From contig NC_021184.1 in NCBI RefSeq assembly GCF_000233715.2, forward strand, positions 1,946,001-2,010,000: a stretch of DNA of 64,000 bases, in the 5' to 3' direction. Every line of letters starts with the position of its first letter. The first letter of the stretch is position 1. The position numbers and the translations under genes were made by a program. The stretch is from Desulfoscipio gibsoniae DSM 7213 (lineage in GTDB: Bacteria > Bacillota > Desulfotomaculia > Desulfotomaculales > Desulfallaceae). Below the pieces are notes generated by a model. The model did no database searches and was not told the DNA's origin. It saw only the letters and a list, made by a program, of their open reading frames with translations. Below, in pieces: positions 26,617 to 35,132 of the stretch.

Positions 26617-27423
26617 TTGATCAAAGAAAGTAAATGGCCAGGCATTATCACAACATCCCTCGAAGCTCGCAAGGAGCATTGGGATTTGGCTGAAAAAATA
26701 AGCATTGACACAGGTCTTCCGGTGGTGGCAAGAGGCAAGAAAACCATTAAAGAGCTGTCTGAAGAATGGCAAGCTGAGCATATTATAGTGGTCAAAGCCC
26801 AAAAGGTTATTTGTATTACCGGTGCAACAGAGCTTTTTTTTCACCCCAGCATGGCTGTTTTGCGTATTAAAGAGATCAGATCTGGTAAAAATGATACGAT
26901 GATTAATGCTATGAATTTAAAACCCGGTGAAAAGTTGTTGGACTGCACTCTGGGTTTGGGGGTTGACGCTATAGTAGCCAGTTATGTGCTGGGCAAAGAC
27001 GGTCTTGTGGTGGGGTGGGAATCATCTCCTATAGTGGCGTCTATAGTGCGGATTGGTTTGAATAGTGGCTATAAACAAACAAAAAAGGTTGTGCAGGAGG
27101 CCATGAAACGTATTGTTGTAGAGCATGCCGACCATCGTGAAGCGCTAAATACTCTGCCGGCCAACTGCTTTGACGTGGTTTATTTTGATCCCATGTTTCG
27201 CCGGCCACATCATAAATCAAGCGCTGTTAATGCGCTCAGACCATTGGCAGACAACCGTTTTCTTACGACTGAGGTGATTGCTTCAGCAATACGAGTGGCC
27301 AGGCGGCGGGTGGTAGTGAAAGATAATAAAATGGGAAGTGAATTAGTTAGATTGGGTTTTAACCGTTTCGAGGGAGGAAAGCATTCCAGAGTAGTATATG
27401 GTGTCATGATAAAAGAAGAATGA
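26617..27423 (+). CDS. class I SAM-dependent methyltransferase (RsmJ/YpiP-like)
   Basis: The 268-residue protein has a roughly 100-residue N-terminal part, then a methyltransferase fold: LLDCTLGLGVDAIVASYVLG near residue 108 as the SAM loop, VGWESSPIVASIV as the acidic strand, and FDVVYFDPMFRRPHH near 188. The DPMF motif is typical of RsmJ/YhiQ rRNA methyltransferases and the Bacillus YpiP group. It is probably an RNA methyltransferase, but the target is not established. It starts at TTG 9 nt after a GGAGGG site, 15 bp after mutL, and abuts miaA. Confidence 0.7.
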   Translation: MIKESKWPGIITTSLEARKEHWDLAEKISIDTGLPVVARGKKTIKELSEEWQAEHIIVVKAQKVICITGATELFFHPSMAVLRIKEIRSGKNDTMINAMNLKPGEKLLDCTLGLGVDAIVASYVLGKDGLVVGWESSPIVASIVRIGLNSGYKQTKKVVQEAMKRIVVEHADHREALNTLPANCFDVVYFDPMFRRPHHKSSAVNALRPLADNRFLTTEVIASAIRVARRRVVVKDNKMGSELVRLGFNRFEGGKHSRVVYGVMIKEE

Positions 27424-27435
27424 TTGGAGATGGTT

Positions 27436-28392
27436 ATGGGAAATAATAGAAAGATACCGCTTCTGGTTGTTGCTGGACCTACGGCCACCGGCAAGACCGC
27501 AGTTGCCGTGGAGGTGGCCCTTGGACTTAATGGAGAAGTAGTGTCTGCTGATTCCATGCAAATATATCGCTTCATGGATATTGGTACGGCCAAACCCACG
27601 GCACAGGAAATGAAAGGCGTTCCCCACCATTTAATTGACATTGTTTATCCTGATGCAGACTTTACTGTGGCAGTTTTTCAAAGGTTGGCCAGGGAAGCCA
27701 TAGAAAATATTTATCGTTGTGGCAGAGTACCGTTATTGGTGGGGGGTACCGGATTTTATATTGACGCGGTAATTTACGACTATGATTTCAGTGGCACAGG
27801 GGCAGATGAGGAATTTAGAAAATCTTTGCAGGAAAAGGCTGAACAAAAAGGAAAAAAAGCTGTGCACGAAATGCTTGAAGAAGTTGATCCGGTTATAGCA
27901 TCTCGTATTCATGTTAATGATTTAAAAAGAACTATCCGGGCGCTGGAGATACACAGGCAAACCGGAGATGCGGGCGCGCTGTTTAGAAACAACAATAAAC
28001 TGGCTTACCCGGAGTATAATATATTATTCATAGTACTTTACTACCAGCGGAAAAAACTTTACAGTCGCATCGAAAAACGGGTAGATAAGATGATTGATCG
28101 CGGGTTGGTGACAGAAGTGCAGGGTTTATTGGATGCCGGTTATCATCGTAATTTGGTATCTATGCAGGGATTGGGATATAAAGAAATTGTGGGCTATCTA
28201 CATCACGAGTATTCTTTGGACGAAGCCGTTAATTTATTGAAAAGAAATACCAGAAGATTTGCCAAGCGACAGTTGACTTGGTTTAGACGATATAGTAGTA
28301 TCAAATGGATAGATATGGAGAAGTATGATACAATAAATAATGTTGCGGAAGAGATTAAATATCATATGGCTGAACTTACCCGGTGTCGATAA
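27436..28392 (+). CDS. miaA: tRNA dimethylallyltransferase
   Basis: The 318-residue enzyme starts MGNNRKIPLLVVAGPTATGK with the P-loop, then SADSMQIYRFMDIGTAKP, GVPHHLIDIV, VGGTGFYIDAV and IRALEIHRQTG, all MiaA signatures. It adds a dimethylallyl group to A37 of tRNA, the substrate for MiaB. The ATG here is 6 nt after GGAG; two earlier in-frame codons (TTG 27424, ATG 27430) are less well placed. The last 206 bases plus hfq are duplicated at 39594. This copy is the intact one. Confidence 0.94.
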   Translation: MGNNRKIPLLVVAGPTATGKTAVAVEVALGLNGEVVSADSMQIYRFMDIGTAKPTAQEMKGVPHHLIDIVYPDADFTVAVFQRLAREAIENIYRCGRVPLLVGGTGFYIDAVIYDYDFSGTGADEEFRKSLQEKAEQKGKKAVHEMLEEVDPVIASRIHVNDLKRTIRALEIHRQTGDAGALFRNNNKLAYPEYNILFIVLYYQRKKLYSRIEKRVDKMIDRGLVTEVQGLLDAGYHRNLVSMQGLGYKEIVGYLHHEYSLDEAVNLLKRNTRRFAKRQLTWFRRYSSIKWIDMEKYDTINNVAEEIKYHMAELTRCR

Positions 28393-28701
28393 AAAGAAAA
28401 GTATAAAATACCAACGGAGGGAATTATATGACAAAGCCTCAGATAAATTTACAGGATGCTTTTTTAAACCAGGTTAGAAAGGATAATATACCTGTAACAA
28501 TCTTTTTGGTTAATGGATTTCAATTAAAAGGTATGGTTAAGGGTTTTGATAATTTTACAGTAATTATGGAAAGTGACGGCAAACAAATGATGGTATATAA
28601 ACACGCTATTTCTACAGTTAGTCCTATGAAACCGGTAAATACTTCTTTTTCGGAAGTTAAGCCTGGCTAAATAAAAGGTGTAGGTCATGTCTTTTAGTAT
28701 A
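28187..28701 (+). repeat. direct repeat copy 1 (miaA 3' end + hfq)
   Basis: This 515-bp segment matches 39594-40108 without any gap (constant offset 11,407). By hand count there are about 17 mismatches, near 97% identity. Identity stops abruptly at both ends. The repeats bound the 10.9-kb island. Confidence 0.92.
28428..28670 (+). CDS. hfq: RNA chaperone Hfq, copy 1
   Basis: The 80-residue Sm-like protein has Sm1 ([20 protein letters not shown]-type start, [20 protein letters not shown]) and Sm2 ([12 protein letters not shown], including the YKH motif). It forms a hexamer that binds A- or U-rich RNA. It follows miaA by 35 bp behind a GGAGGG site, the usual miaA-hfq order. A second copy at 39835 differs at four bases, three of them silent; the fourth changes the last residue from Gly (here) to Ser. 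A terminator follows, so transcription of this copy ends at the edge of the island. Confidence 0.95.
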   Translation: MTKPQINLQDAFLNQVRKDNIPVTIFLVNGFQLKGMVKGFDNFTVIMESDGKQMMVYKHAISTVSPMKPVNTSFSEVKPG

Positions 28702-28734
28702 TTCCACTTAGAAAACATTCCAAATTCAATCATT

Positions 28735-28774
28735 CCGCCTGGCTTTTCATTGAAAAGCAGGCGGTTTCTATTTT
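28735..28774 (+). terminator. terminator after hfq copy 1
   Basis: CCGCCTGGCTTTTCA pairs with TGAAAAGCAGGCGG (one bulged G), followed by TTTCTATTTTA. It lies just outside the duplicated segment, so it differs from the one after copy 2. Confidence 0.75.
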
Positions 28775-28926
28775 ATAGCGCAACTTTGGTATTGATTGGG
28801 ATGACTATAATAGTCCATAATTACACATATACATAATCATTTAATCAAGCGTGGTTATGTGACTGTAATTCCACTGTTCGTTTGGAATTGAATATACTCT
28901 TTGGGATTGAGAAGGGAAGTGAATAA

Positions 28927-30384
28927 ATGGGGCAGGATAGGCAAAATTCCCAAGAGTTACTGAATGAGCTTAATTATTTGCGTCAAAGGTTGGCTGAACT
29001 AGAAGAGATGAACAGGGACTATCTGGGGATGATCGAAAACTCTTACGACGCTATGAGTATAGCTGATTGTGACGGTAGGCTTCTTTTGATCAATCCGGCT
29101 TTTGAGAGAATTATGGGCATAACCAAATCGGAAACACTGAGCCGGACAATTCAGGACTTGACAAATGACGGGATTACCGATGCCAGCGCGGCCTTGAAGG
29201 CATTTGAAACCGGCAAGCAGGAATCGGTAATTATAAATACGCGTGCAGGGAGGCAAGTTTTAAGTACCGGAGTCCCGTTTTATGACCAGACCGGTAAAAT
29301 TGTCAGAGTATACTGTAATATACGTGACGTAACGGAGTTGAATCATTTAAGGCAAAAATTTGAACAATCACAAAAACTGGCTTCGAGATATTTGTTTGAG
29401 TTATTGGAATTCAAAAGGGGGAAAACATTTAAATTTGTCGCCCACAGCAACAAGATCAAACAAATGTTGGAAACAGTCCATAGAATCGCCGTCGTGGACA
29501 GTACGGTGCTTATCCTCGGTGAATCCGGTGTGGGCAAGGACCTTGTGGCTCGTATAATCCACGAAGCCAGTTCGCGAAACGATTCCGGTTCTTTTTTAAA
29601 AATCAATTGTGCCGCCATCCCAGCCGAATTGTTGGAATCCGAACTTTTTGGTTATGAGGGAGGGGCGTTTACCGGAGCAAAAAAAGACGGCAAAGCCGGC
29701 TATTTTGAAATAGCGGATAAAGGAACCCTATTTCTTGATGAAATAGGGGAGCTTCCCCAAAAACTACAGGTAAAACTGCTGGCGGTAATTCAGGATCAAA
29801 AAATCACCCGGATTGGCGGGGTAAAAGAAAAGGACGTTGATGTCCGTATCATTGCCGCTACCAACCGGGATCTGGAGGAAATGGTGAAGCAAGGTAATTT
29901 TAGGGAAGATCTTTTTTACAGGCTAAATGTAATTCCAATCACCATTCCCCCGTTACGGGAAAGGAAAGAAGATATCCCTTTCCTGATCGTCCATTATACC
30001 GAACTTTTTAACAAGAAATATAACCGGGCGGTTAAGTTCAGCAAAGAGGCCATTGAAATGTTATGTAAGTATAATTGGCCCGGCAATGTCAGGGAACTTG
30101 CCAATCTTGTCGAAAGAGTCATCGTAATCGGCCAGGAGTCAATACTTAACCCGGAACATATACCCGGCAAGTACCATACAGCGGCCCAAAACATGGCCGA
30201 AACAGTTTCAGATTTCAAGTCCCTCAGTGATGCGGTGGAAAAATACGAGTTAAAGCTTGTCAAAAATACCCTGGAACTGTGCAAAACCCGGGAAGAGGCC
30301 GCCAGTAAACTTGGCATAAGTCTTTCGGGTTTAAGTAGAAGAATAAGAAGGCTGAAACAACTCGAAAATGAAGGTTTTATTTAA
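28927..30384 (+). CDS. sigma-54-dependent transcriptional activator with PAS domain
   Basis: The 485-residue regulator has an N-terminal coiled coil (LLNELNYLRQRLAELEEMNR), one PAS domain at about 35-145, a sigma-54 AAA+ domain (Walker A GESGVGKD near 197, the sigma-54-contact loop GAFTGA near 246, Walker B LFLDEIGE) and a Fis-type helix-turn-helix at the C-terminus (TREEAASKLGISLSGLSRR). PAS probably senses an aromatic or acyl-CoA effector. It is encoded 180 bp upstream of a consensus -24/-12 promoter and a 14-bp palindrome that precede the acyl-CoA ligase operon, so it is almost certainly that operon's activator. The G+C content is close to that of the flanks, unlike the genes it controls. 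Confidence 0.9.
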   Translation: MGQDRQNSQELLNELNYLRQRLAELEEMNRDYLGMIENSYDAMSIADCDGRLLLINPAFERIMGITKSETLSRTIQDLTNDGITDASAALKAFETGKQESVIINTRAGRQVLSTGVPFYDQTGKIVRVYCNIRDVTELNHLRQKFEQSQKLASRYLFELLEFKRGKTFKFVAHSNKIKQMLETVHRIAVVDSTVLILGESGVGKDLVARIIHEASSRNDSGSFLKINCAAIPAELLESELFGYEGGAFTGAKKDGKAGYFEIADKGTLFLDEIGELPQKLQVKLLAVIQDQKITRIGGVKEKDVDVRIIAATNRDLEEMVKQGNFREDLFYRLNVIPITIPPLRERKEDIPFLIVHYTELFNKKYNRAVKFSKEAIEMLCKYNWPGNVRELANLVERVIVIGQESILNPEHIPGKYHTAAQNMAETVSDFKSLSDAVEKYELKLVKNTLELCKTREEAASKLGISLSGLSRRIRRLKQLENEGFI

Positions 30385-30499
30385 ATGTTTTTTCAAGTTT
30401 AAGTATAAATTAAAAAACTAGGTCAAAGTTGAATGTCATGTTTAACCTTGTCAAAAGTCTTTATTTTAGTACAATAACAGTTTCATATTTGGTTTTGTA

Positions 30500-30513
30500 T
30501 GTCAAATTTGACA
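30500..30513. promoter_or_regulatory. palindromic upstream activator site
   Basis: TGTCAAATTTGACA is a perfect 14-bp palindrome, centred about 60 bp upstream of the -24 element. Additional GTCAAA half-sites occur at about 30422 and 30450. This is the expected type of site for the Fis-like HTH of the adjacent activator. Confidence 0.65.
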
Positions 30514-30564
30514 CCCTCAAAATCTGACAATTCTGAAGATCGGGCTGAAAAGATGGTCTAAAAG

Positions 30565-30581
30565 TTGGCACGTATTTTGCG
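30565..30581 (+). promoter_or_regulatory. sigma-54 -24/-12 promoter of the ligase/BcrCB/Ior operon
   Basis: TTGGCACGTATTTTGCG matches TGGCACG-N4-TTGC exactly: GG at 30567-30568 and GC at 30579-30580 with 10 nt between. Transcription would start near 30592, about 30 nt upstream of a strong AAGGAGGG site. Confidence 0.88.
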
Positions 30582-30636
30582 TAAAATACCATTATCATAC
30601 ATGAATAGAACATTAATGGTTAAGGAGGGAACATCT

Positions 30637-30648
30637 ATGACAGCTTGA
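30637..30648 (+). other. three-codon leader minigene (Met-Thr-Ala-stop) behind the best ribosome site
   Basis: AAGGAGGG at 30622-30629 is ideally spaced from ATG 30637, but that frame reads ATG ACA GCT TGA. Beyond the TGA the frame stays open to a second TGA that overlaps the ligase ATG as ATGA (30720-30723), a coupling junction. It may be a leader peptide, a decayed small gene or a sequence error. Confidence 0.4.
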
Positions 30649-30719
30649 GGGAATGCTTTGCCTGTTCTATGGTGGATGTTTTCAGAACCTTCGGACTTGT
30701 CAAAAGAGAGGGATATGAA

Positions 30720-32306
30720 ATGACGGTTAGTAAATGGATGCACGTCGGGGTGGCACTGAAGATGAATGCCCGCAATTACCCCGATAAGCTGGGTTGCCAG
30801 GACAAGAGAAAAAGTTATACCTTCAAGGAATGGAACGAGCGGTCGTGCCGCCTGGCATCCGCATTGAAGGACATGGGAGTGGGCTACGGTGAGCGGGTGG
30901 CCGTAATTGCCTACAACAGGGTGGAATGGATGGAAATTTACGCCGCCTGCGCCAAGGGCGGTCAGATTGTCGTTCCGGTAATGTTTCGCCTGACACCGCA
31001 TGAATTTGAGTATATTGTTAATCATTCGGGCTGTAAAGCATTCATTGTGGAGGAACCTTTCGTGAAAGGGGTCGACAGTGTTCGCGACATTCTGACCACT
31101 ATTCCCGAAGGGAATTATATTTACCTGGGTGACGGTGAGGCTCCGGAGGGCTATATCCATTACGAGTCGGTTATGGCTCAGGGCGACCCGTCCGAACCGG
31201 ACATCTCGGTGGACGCCGCCGATCCCTGGACCATTATGTATACATCCGGGACCACCGGCAGGCCGAAGGGGGTTGTGCGGACCCATGAAAATTATCTGGG
31301 CCAGTATTTAATCAACAACATTAACATGGGAGTGCGGCCCAACGACAAGCCCTTGCTGGTCATGCCCATGTGTCATGTTAATTCCATTTATTATTCTTTT
31401 TGTTACACCTATATCAGCGCTCCGGTAATGGTTTATAACATGGTTAGCTTTGATCCTGAAGACCTGTTAAAAACCATTGTCGATTACAGGGTAACCTTTA
31501 CTTCCCTGGTGCCGACCCACTACATCATGATCCTGGCCCTGCCCGATGAAATCAAACAAAAGTACGACACCAGTTGTATACGGCAGCTTTTAATCTCTTC
31601 GGCACCAGCCCGGCGGGATTTGAAACTGGCCATTATGAAGTATTTCAAATCGGCTGAGCTTTGGGAAGCTTACGGTTCCACGGAAACGTCCCTGGTCACT
31701 TACCTGCGCCCGGAAGACCAGTTAACTAAACTGGGTTCCATCGGTAAAGAAGTTTTTGGGTGCGACGAAATCAAGCTGCTGGATGAAAACGGGGAGGAAG
31801 TGCCGGTTGGGGAGGTGGGTGAACTCTACAGCCGTTCGCCGGGTATGTTCAAGGAGTATTGGAAAGACCCCGGCAAGACCAGTGAAGTGTTTCGCGGGAA
31901 GTGGTGCACCGCGGGCGACATGGGCAGACGGGACGAGGACGGTTATTACTACCTGGTGGACCGTAAAGCGAACATGATCATCTCGGGCGGTGAAAATGTC
32001 TACCCGTCGGAGGTGGAAAATGTCGTGGGTGCCCACCCGGCGGTGAAAGATGGGGCGGTAATCGGCGTTCCCGACCAGAAGTGGGGTGAGATTGTATTGG
32101 CCTTCATAATACTGCACGAGGGTTACCAGGCGGGAGATGAACTGGCCGGGGAGATTATCAACTTCTGTAAAGACCGGGTTGCCGGTTACAAGCGCCCCAA
32201 GTCGATCCGTTTTATTAGCGAGGAAGAAATGCCCCGGACCGGCAACGGCAAAATCATGCACCGGGTCTTGCGTGAAAAGTACGGCAAGTGGAGTGACTCT
32301 GTGTAA
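30720..32306 (+). CDS. AMP-forming acyl-CoA ligase of the island operon
   Basis: The 528-residue adenylate-forming enzyme starts MTVSKWMHVGVALKMNARNY. It carries MYTSGTTGRPKGVVRTHENY near residue 175, YGSTETSLVTY near 318, TAGDMGRRDEDGYYYLVDRK near 396, SGGENVYPSEVE and the catalytic MPRTGNGKIMHRVLRE near 510. It belongs to the fatty/aryl acid CoA ligase group; from context an aromatic or unsaturated acid is plausible. The ATG has AGAGAGGG before it; upstream in-frame TTG 30645 would add 25 residues that look unlike the family. The gene is the first large one after the sigma-54 promoter and is clearly richer in G+C than miaA or mutL. Confidence 0.85.
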   Translation: MTVSKWMHVGVALKMNARNYPDKLGCQDKRKSYTFKEWNERSCRLASALKDMGVGYGERVAVIAYNRVEWMEIYAACAKGGQIVVPVMFRLTPHEFEYIVNHSGCKAFIVEEPFVKGVDSVRDILTTIPEGNYIYLGDGEAPEGYIHYESVMAQGDPSEPDISVDAADPWTIMYTSGTTGRPKGVVRTHENYLGQYLINNINMGVRPNDKPLLVMPMCHVNSIYYSFCYTYISAPVMVYNMVSFDPEDLLKTIVDYRVTFTSLVPTHYIMILALPDEIKQKYDTSCIRQLLISSAPARRDLKLAIMKYFKSAELWEAYGSTETSLVTYLRPEDQLTKLGSIGKEVFGCDEIKLLDENGEEVPVGEVGELYSRSPGMFKEYWKDPGKTSEVFRGKWCTAGDMGRRDEDGYYYLVDRKANMIISGGENVYPSEVENVVGAHPAVKDGAVIGVPDQKWGEIVLAFIILHEGYQAGDELAGEIINFCKDRVAGYKRPKSIRFISEEEMPRTGNGKIMHRVLREKYGKWSDSV

Positions 32307-32377
32307 AATATAAGTCAGAATATAATGGAATATAGGAAAGATAATGGATTATTTAATAAGTTAATCCAAAGCAGCAA

Positions 32378-32470
32378 TGGTGCCAGGTGTTTAAAGGTTG
32401 AAAGTTGAAAGTTTAAAGATGAAGACGATTAGGGTTAATGGCTCAATAAGTAATTTTCGCTGTATTATTA
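32378..32470 (+). repeat. imperfect direct repeat A (matches 37541-37625)
   Basis: Both units begin TGGTGCCAGGTGTT, contain GTTGAAA heptamers and ATGAAGACGAT, and go on to TAATGGCT-N-AATAAGTAATTTT-N-GCTGTA. They flank the BcrC/BcrB/IorA/IorB-like genes as direct repeats. Confidence 0.75.
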
Positions 32471-32490
32471 TGCAGTATTTACTCCAATTA

Positions 32491-32546
32491 TCAACCACCA
32501 ACCACCAACCACCAATCACCAATCATTAACTACTAACCACCATTTA
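32491..32546. repeat. heptanucleotide tandem repeats
   Basis: Eight successive 7-nt units related to CCAACCA (TCAACCA, CCAACCA twice, CCAATCA twice, TTAACTA, CTAACCA, CCATTTA), directly after repeat A, which itself holds four GTTGAAA-type heptads at 32397-32424. Such degenerate heptads are non-coding and prone to slippage. Confidence 0.8.
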
Positions 32547-32588
32547 ACCATCCTGGAAAGGAGCGAACCGGTTTTACACGGTTATAAA

Positions 32589-32616
32589 CCTTCTTCCGCG
32601 GGTCGACGGAAGAGGG
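32589..32616 (+). promoter_or_regulatory. stable hairpin in the leader of the BcrC-like gene
   Basis: CCTTCTTCCG pairs with CGGAAGAGGG (10 bp, one G-U) around an 8-nt loop, about 50 nt before the ATG. There is no T run, so it is more likely an mRNA-processing or stability element, or a promoter-proximal control structure, than a terminator. No known riboswitch class was recognised. Confidence 0.5.
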
Positions 32617-32665
32617 CCGGGGGCCGTATATGTGACTGTGTTTTGAAAAACCGGTATACTTAATC

Positions 32666-33844
32666 ATGACTGACCGTAAAACCATTAAAGAAATCTGTGC
32701 ACAATTTAAAGAAATTATTGCCGAGCCTGGTCTAAAGATTCAGCGGCTGCAAGCCGAAAAACCTGCTCCGGTAATCGGGTTTTTGCCCACTGACGTGCCT
32801 GAAGAATTAATCCATGCCTCGGGCGCTTACCCCTTCGGGCTGGTGGCTTATGATGGATTATGGGTCAACCGGGCCGACGCCCACTTGCAGACCTGGGCAT
32901 GCTCTCTGGCACGATGTTCCTTCGGGATGTCTCTGGCCGGGAAGTTCGATTACCTGAACGGGCTGATCATCCCTCATATTTGCGACACCACCCGGATGAT
33001 TTCAGACATTTGGAAACAAAACCGGCCTTACGATTTCATGGAGAACTTTATACTGCCCCGGCAGGTTGATCGTCCCAGTGCCAGGAGTTATCTCACCGGT
33101 GAATTGGGCCGGTTGAAGGCGCGTTTGGAGCAGTTTACGGGCAGGTCTATTAACGGTGAAAAATTAAACCGGAGCATCAACCTTTACAACAAGCATCGTG
33201 CTTTATTAAGAAAACTCTACCAGCTCCATGGCCACCACCCGGATCTGATCACCAACCTGGACTTATTCAATGCCATCAAATCTTCCATGCTGATCCCGAA
33301 AGGACTGCACAACACCATGGTCAGTGAACTGATCAGCGCTGTTGAGCAGCAGGCCCGGGAAAAACAGGCGGAAGATAACCACGGCCGGGTTAGGGTGGTA
33401 GTTACGGGTAAAGTCTGGGAACCCCCGGACATTATGGAGATCCTGGACCAGTCGAAAGTTGTGTGCGTGGCCGACGACCTGTGCACCGGCTACCGCTATA
33501 TTGCCAACGATGCAGCAGAGGATGGCGATCCGCTGGAAACGCTGGCCGTTCGCCAAATAAATCGCCCACCGTCCCCCTGTTTTGTAAACCGCGAGCAGGA
33601 CCGCCTAGAATACTTGACCCGTAAGGTAAATGAGTGCGGGGCAAAGGGTGTGATTTTCCTGCATTTGAAATTCTGCGAGACGGAAAATTATGACTACCCG
33701 CTGCTGCGTGATGCTCTGTCAGCCGCCAATATACCAAGCGTTCGGGTTGAAACGGAGATTGGAAACATGTCCCAGGGGCAGATTAGCACGCGCATTCAGG
33801 CTTTTGCGGAAATGTTGGGGGGAGGCGATATCTATGGCAGTTAG
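32666..33844 (+). CDS. BcrC/HgdB-like subunit, 2-hydroxyacyl-CoA dehydratase family
   Basis: The 392-residue protein belongs to the HgdB/BcrC family. It has IGFLPTDVPEELIHASGAYP near residue 32, WACSLARCSFG near 78, PHICDTTRMISDIW near 105 and FLHLKFCETENYDYPLLRD near 335. The three cysteines in CSLAR, HICDT and KFCE are in the positions that bind the [4Fe-4S] cluster in 2-hydroxyacyl-CoA dehydratases and class I benzoyl-CoA reductases. It overlaps the next gene by 11 bp, so the two should form a heterodimer. No ribosome site is evident before the ATG. No ATPase/activator gene (HgdC/BcrAD) is in the island. Reaction: either dehydration of a 2-hydroxyacyl-CoA or reduction of an aryl-CoA. Confidence 0.8.
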   Translation: MTDRKTIKEICAQFKEIIAEPGLKIQRLQAEKPAPVIGFLPTDVPEELIHASGAYPFGLVAYDGLWVNRADAHLQTWACSLARCSFGMSLAGKFDYLNGLIIPHICDTTRMISDIWKQNRPYDFMENFILPRQVDRPSARSYLTGELGRLKARLEQFTGRSINGEKLNRSINLYNKHRALLRKLYQLHGHHPDLITNLDLFNAIKSSMLIPKGLHNTMVSELISAVEQQAREKQAEDNHGRVRVVVTGKVWEPPDIMEILDQSKVVCVADDLCTGYRYIANDAAEDGDPLETLAVRQINRPPSPCFVNREQDRLEYLTRKVNECGAKGVIFLHLKFCETENYDYPLLRDALSAANIPSVRVETEIGNMSQGQISTRIQAFAEMLGGGDIYGS

Positions 33845-35036
33845 CCAGTCTTTTAAAACAGCCGGCCTCTTGAAAGAGTTAATGGCCAAATATTACGAGC
33901 AGGGCAATTTGGCCCGGGAACAGGGATTACCGGTGGTATGGGTGACCGCTGTTTCCCCGGTGGAGCTGGTTTATGCCGCCGGCCTATTCCCTTACTACCC
34001 GGAGAATTTCGGAGCCCTGGCGGCAGCGAGAAAAGTGGCCGATAAAATATCCCTGGCGGCGGAAGCGCGGGGCTTCTTCTCCGACCTTTGCGGTTATGCC
34101 CGGTGCGGTCTGGGGGACGCTTACGCAAAGGAGCACCCGGTGGGTAAAATCGTGCCGCCGGATTTGTTGTTCAGCTGTAACACCCAGTGCGGCAGCCTGC
34201 AAAAGTGGTTTGAAACCGCCGCCCGCATGTACCGGGCGCCCTATTTCCTGCTGGATGCCCCACTAATCGAAGCCCCCACCACTCGGTTGATTAAAAATTA
34301 TTTTGTTGAACAATTGGAAGAAGCAATCAACTTTTTTGAAGTGGCCACCCGCACCCCTTTCAACTTCGACCGCTTGGCCGAAGTGCTTGCCCTGGCCAAC
34401 GAAGCCTGTCGTCTGTGGAACGAAATATTGGACATGGCGGCATTGAAACCCGCTCCCTTCGGCTTTTTTGACGCCTGCTTCCACATGGCGCCTATAGTCA
34501 CCTGGCGCGGCACCAAAGAGGCGGTAATGTATTACCGGGAGTTGAAAAAAGAACTGGAGGATAGGCTGGACAAAAAGATATACGCGGTACCCGGCGAACG
34601 CTTCAAAATTTACTGGGATCACATTCCAGTATGGCCCAAACTGCGCTGGTTTTCCGAGCTCTTTGCCGAACACGGCGCCCTGGTGGCGGTTTCCCAGTAC
34701 ACCCATTCCTGGGCCTACCAGTTCGATTTGGATCGGCCACTGGAAAGCATGGCTGAAAATTACAGCGAGGGGTTTTCCAACCGTTGTTTTGAGGATCGGA
34801 TTAATCTTAAAACCAGCTTTATGAAAAAGTACCAGGTTGACGGTTTCGTGCTGTTTTCCAACCGCAGTTGCAAGCCCACCGCCTTCGGGCTTTACGACAA
34901 GCGCAGCATTATCAGCGAGCGTACCGGTTTGCCGGGCATCGTCTTTGAAGCGGACATGTCGGATTTACGATACTTTTCCGATGAACAGGTACGCGATAAG
35001 TTTACAGTTTTCTTTGAGCAATTAGCTGCTAAATAA
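33834..35036 (+). CDS. BcrB/HgdA-like subunit, 2-hydroxyacyl-CoA dehydratase family
   Basis: The 400-residue partner has VSPVELVYAAGLFPYYPEN near residue 42, FSCNTQCGSLQKWFE near 114, RFKIYWDHIPVWPKLRW near 256, and FSNRSCKPTAFG near 340 followed by EADMSDLRY. CNTQCxxxxKW and SNRSCKP are the cysteine motifs of BcrB-type subunits, and the resemblance is closer to BcrB than to HgdA. With the BcrC-like product it should build an [4Fe-4S]-containing heterodimer acting on a CoA ester. Start: the ATG at 33834 overlaps the upstream stop by 11 bp and is preceded by GGGGGGAGG; a longer frame from 33690 would run through the upstream gene. High G+C like its neighbours. Confidence 0.8.
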   Translation: MAVSQSFKTAGLLKELMAKYYEQGNLAREQGLPVVWVTAVSPVELVYAAGLFPYYPENFGALAAARKVADKISLAAEARGFFSDLCGYARCGLGDAYAKEHPVGKIVPPDLLFSCNTQCGSLQKWFETAARMYRAPYFLLDAPLIEAPTTRLIKNYFVEQLEEAINFFEVATRTPFNFDRLAEVLALANEACRLWNEILDMAALKPAPFGFFDACFHMAPIVTWRGTKEAVMYYRELKKELEDRLDKKIYAVPGERFKIYWDHIPVWPKLRWFSELFAEHGALVAVSQYTHSWAYQFDLDRPLESMAENYSEGFSNRCFEDRINLKTSFMKKYQVDGFVLFSNRSCKPTAFGLYDKRSIISERTGLPGIVFEADMSDLRYFSDEQVRDKFTVFFEQLAAK

Positions 35037-35132
35037 CTCTTATGCCCAAAGTATTACAAATAAAGAACCTGGATTGATTATTTAACTTCCATAGTAAGTT
35101 TTCATTAAAATTATGAAATAAGGTGGTGTGGT

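Noticed and set aside
30646-30648. TGA after Met-Thr-Ala read as selenocysteine
   Set aside because: The 28-codon product resembles no selenoprotein and has no redox motif; a leader minigene or decay is simpler.
30558-31286. Long minus-strand open frame opposite the ligase
   Set aside because: It is a shadow frame inside a well-supported gene with full motifs on the plus strand; the same applies to 15217-15912, 13469-13819 and 42697-43110.
32491-32546. CRISPR array
   Set aside because: The units are contiguous degenerate heptamers without spacers, and no cas genes are present.
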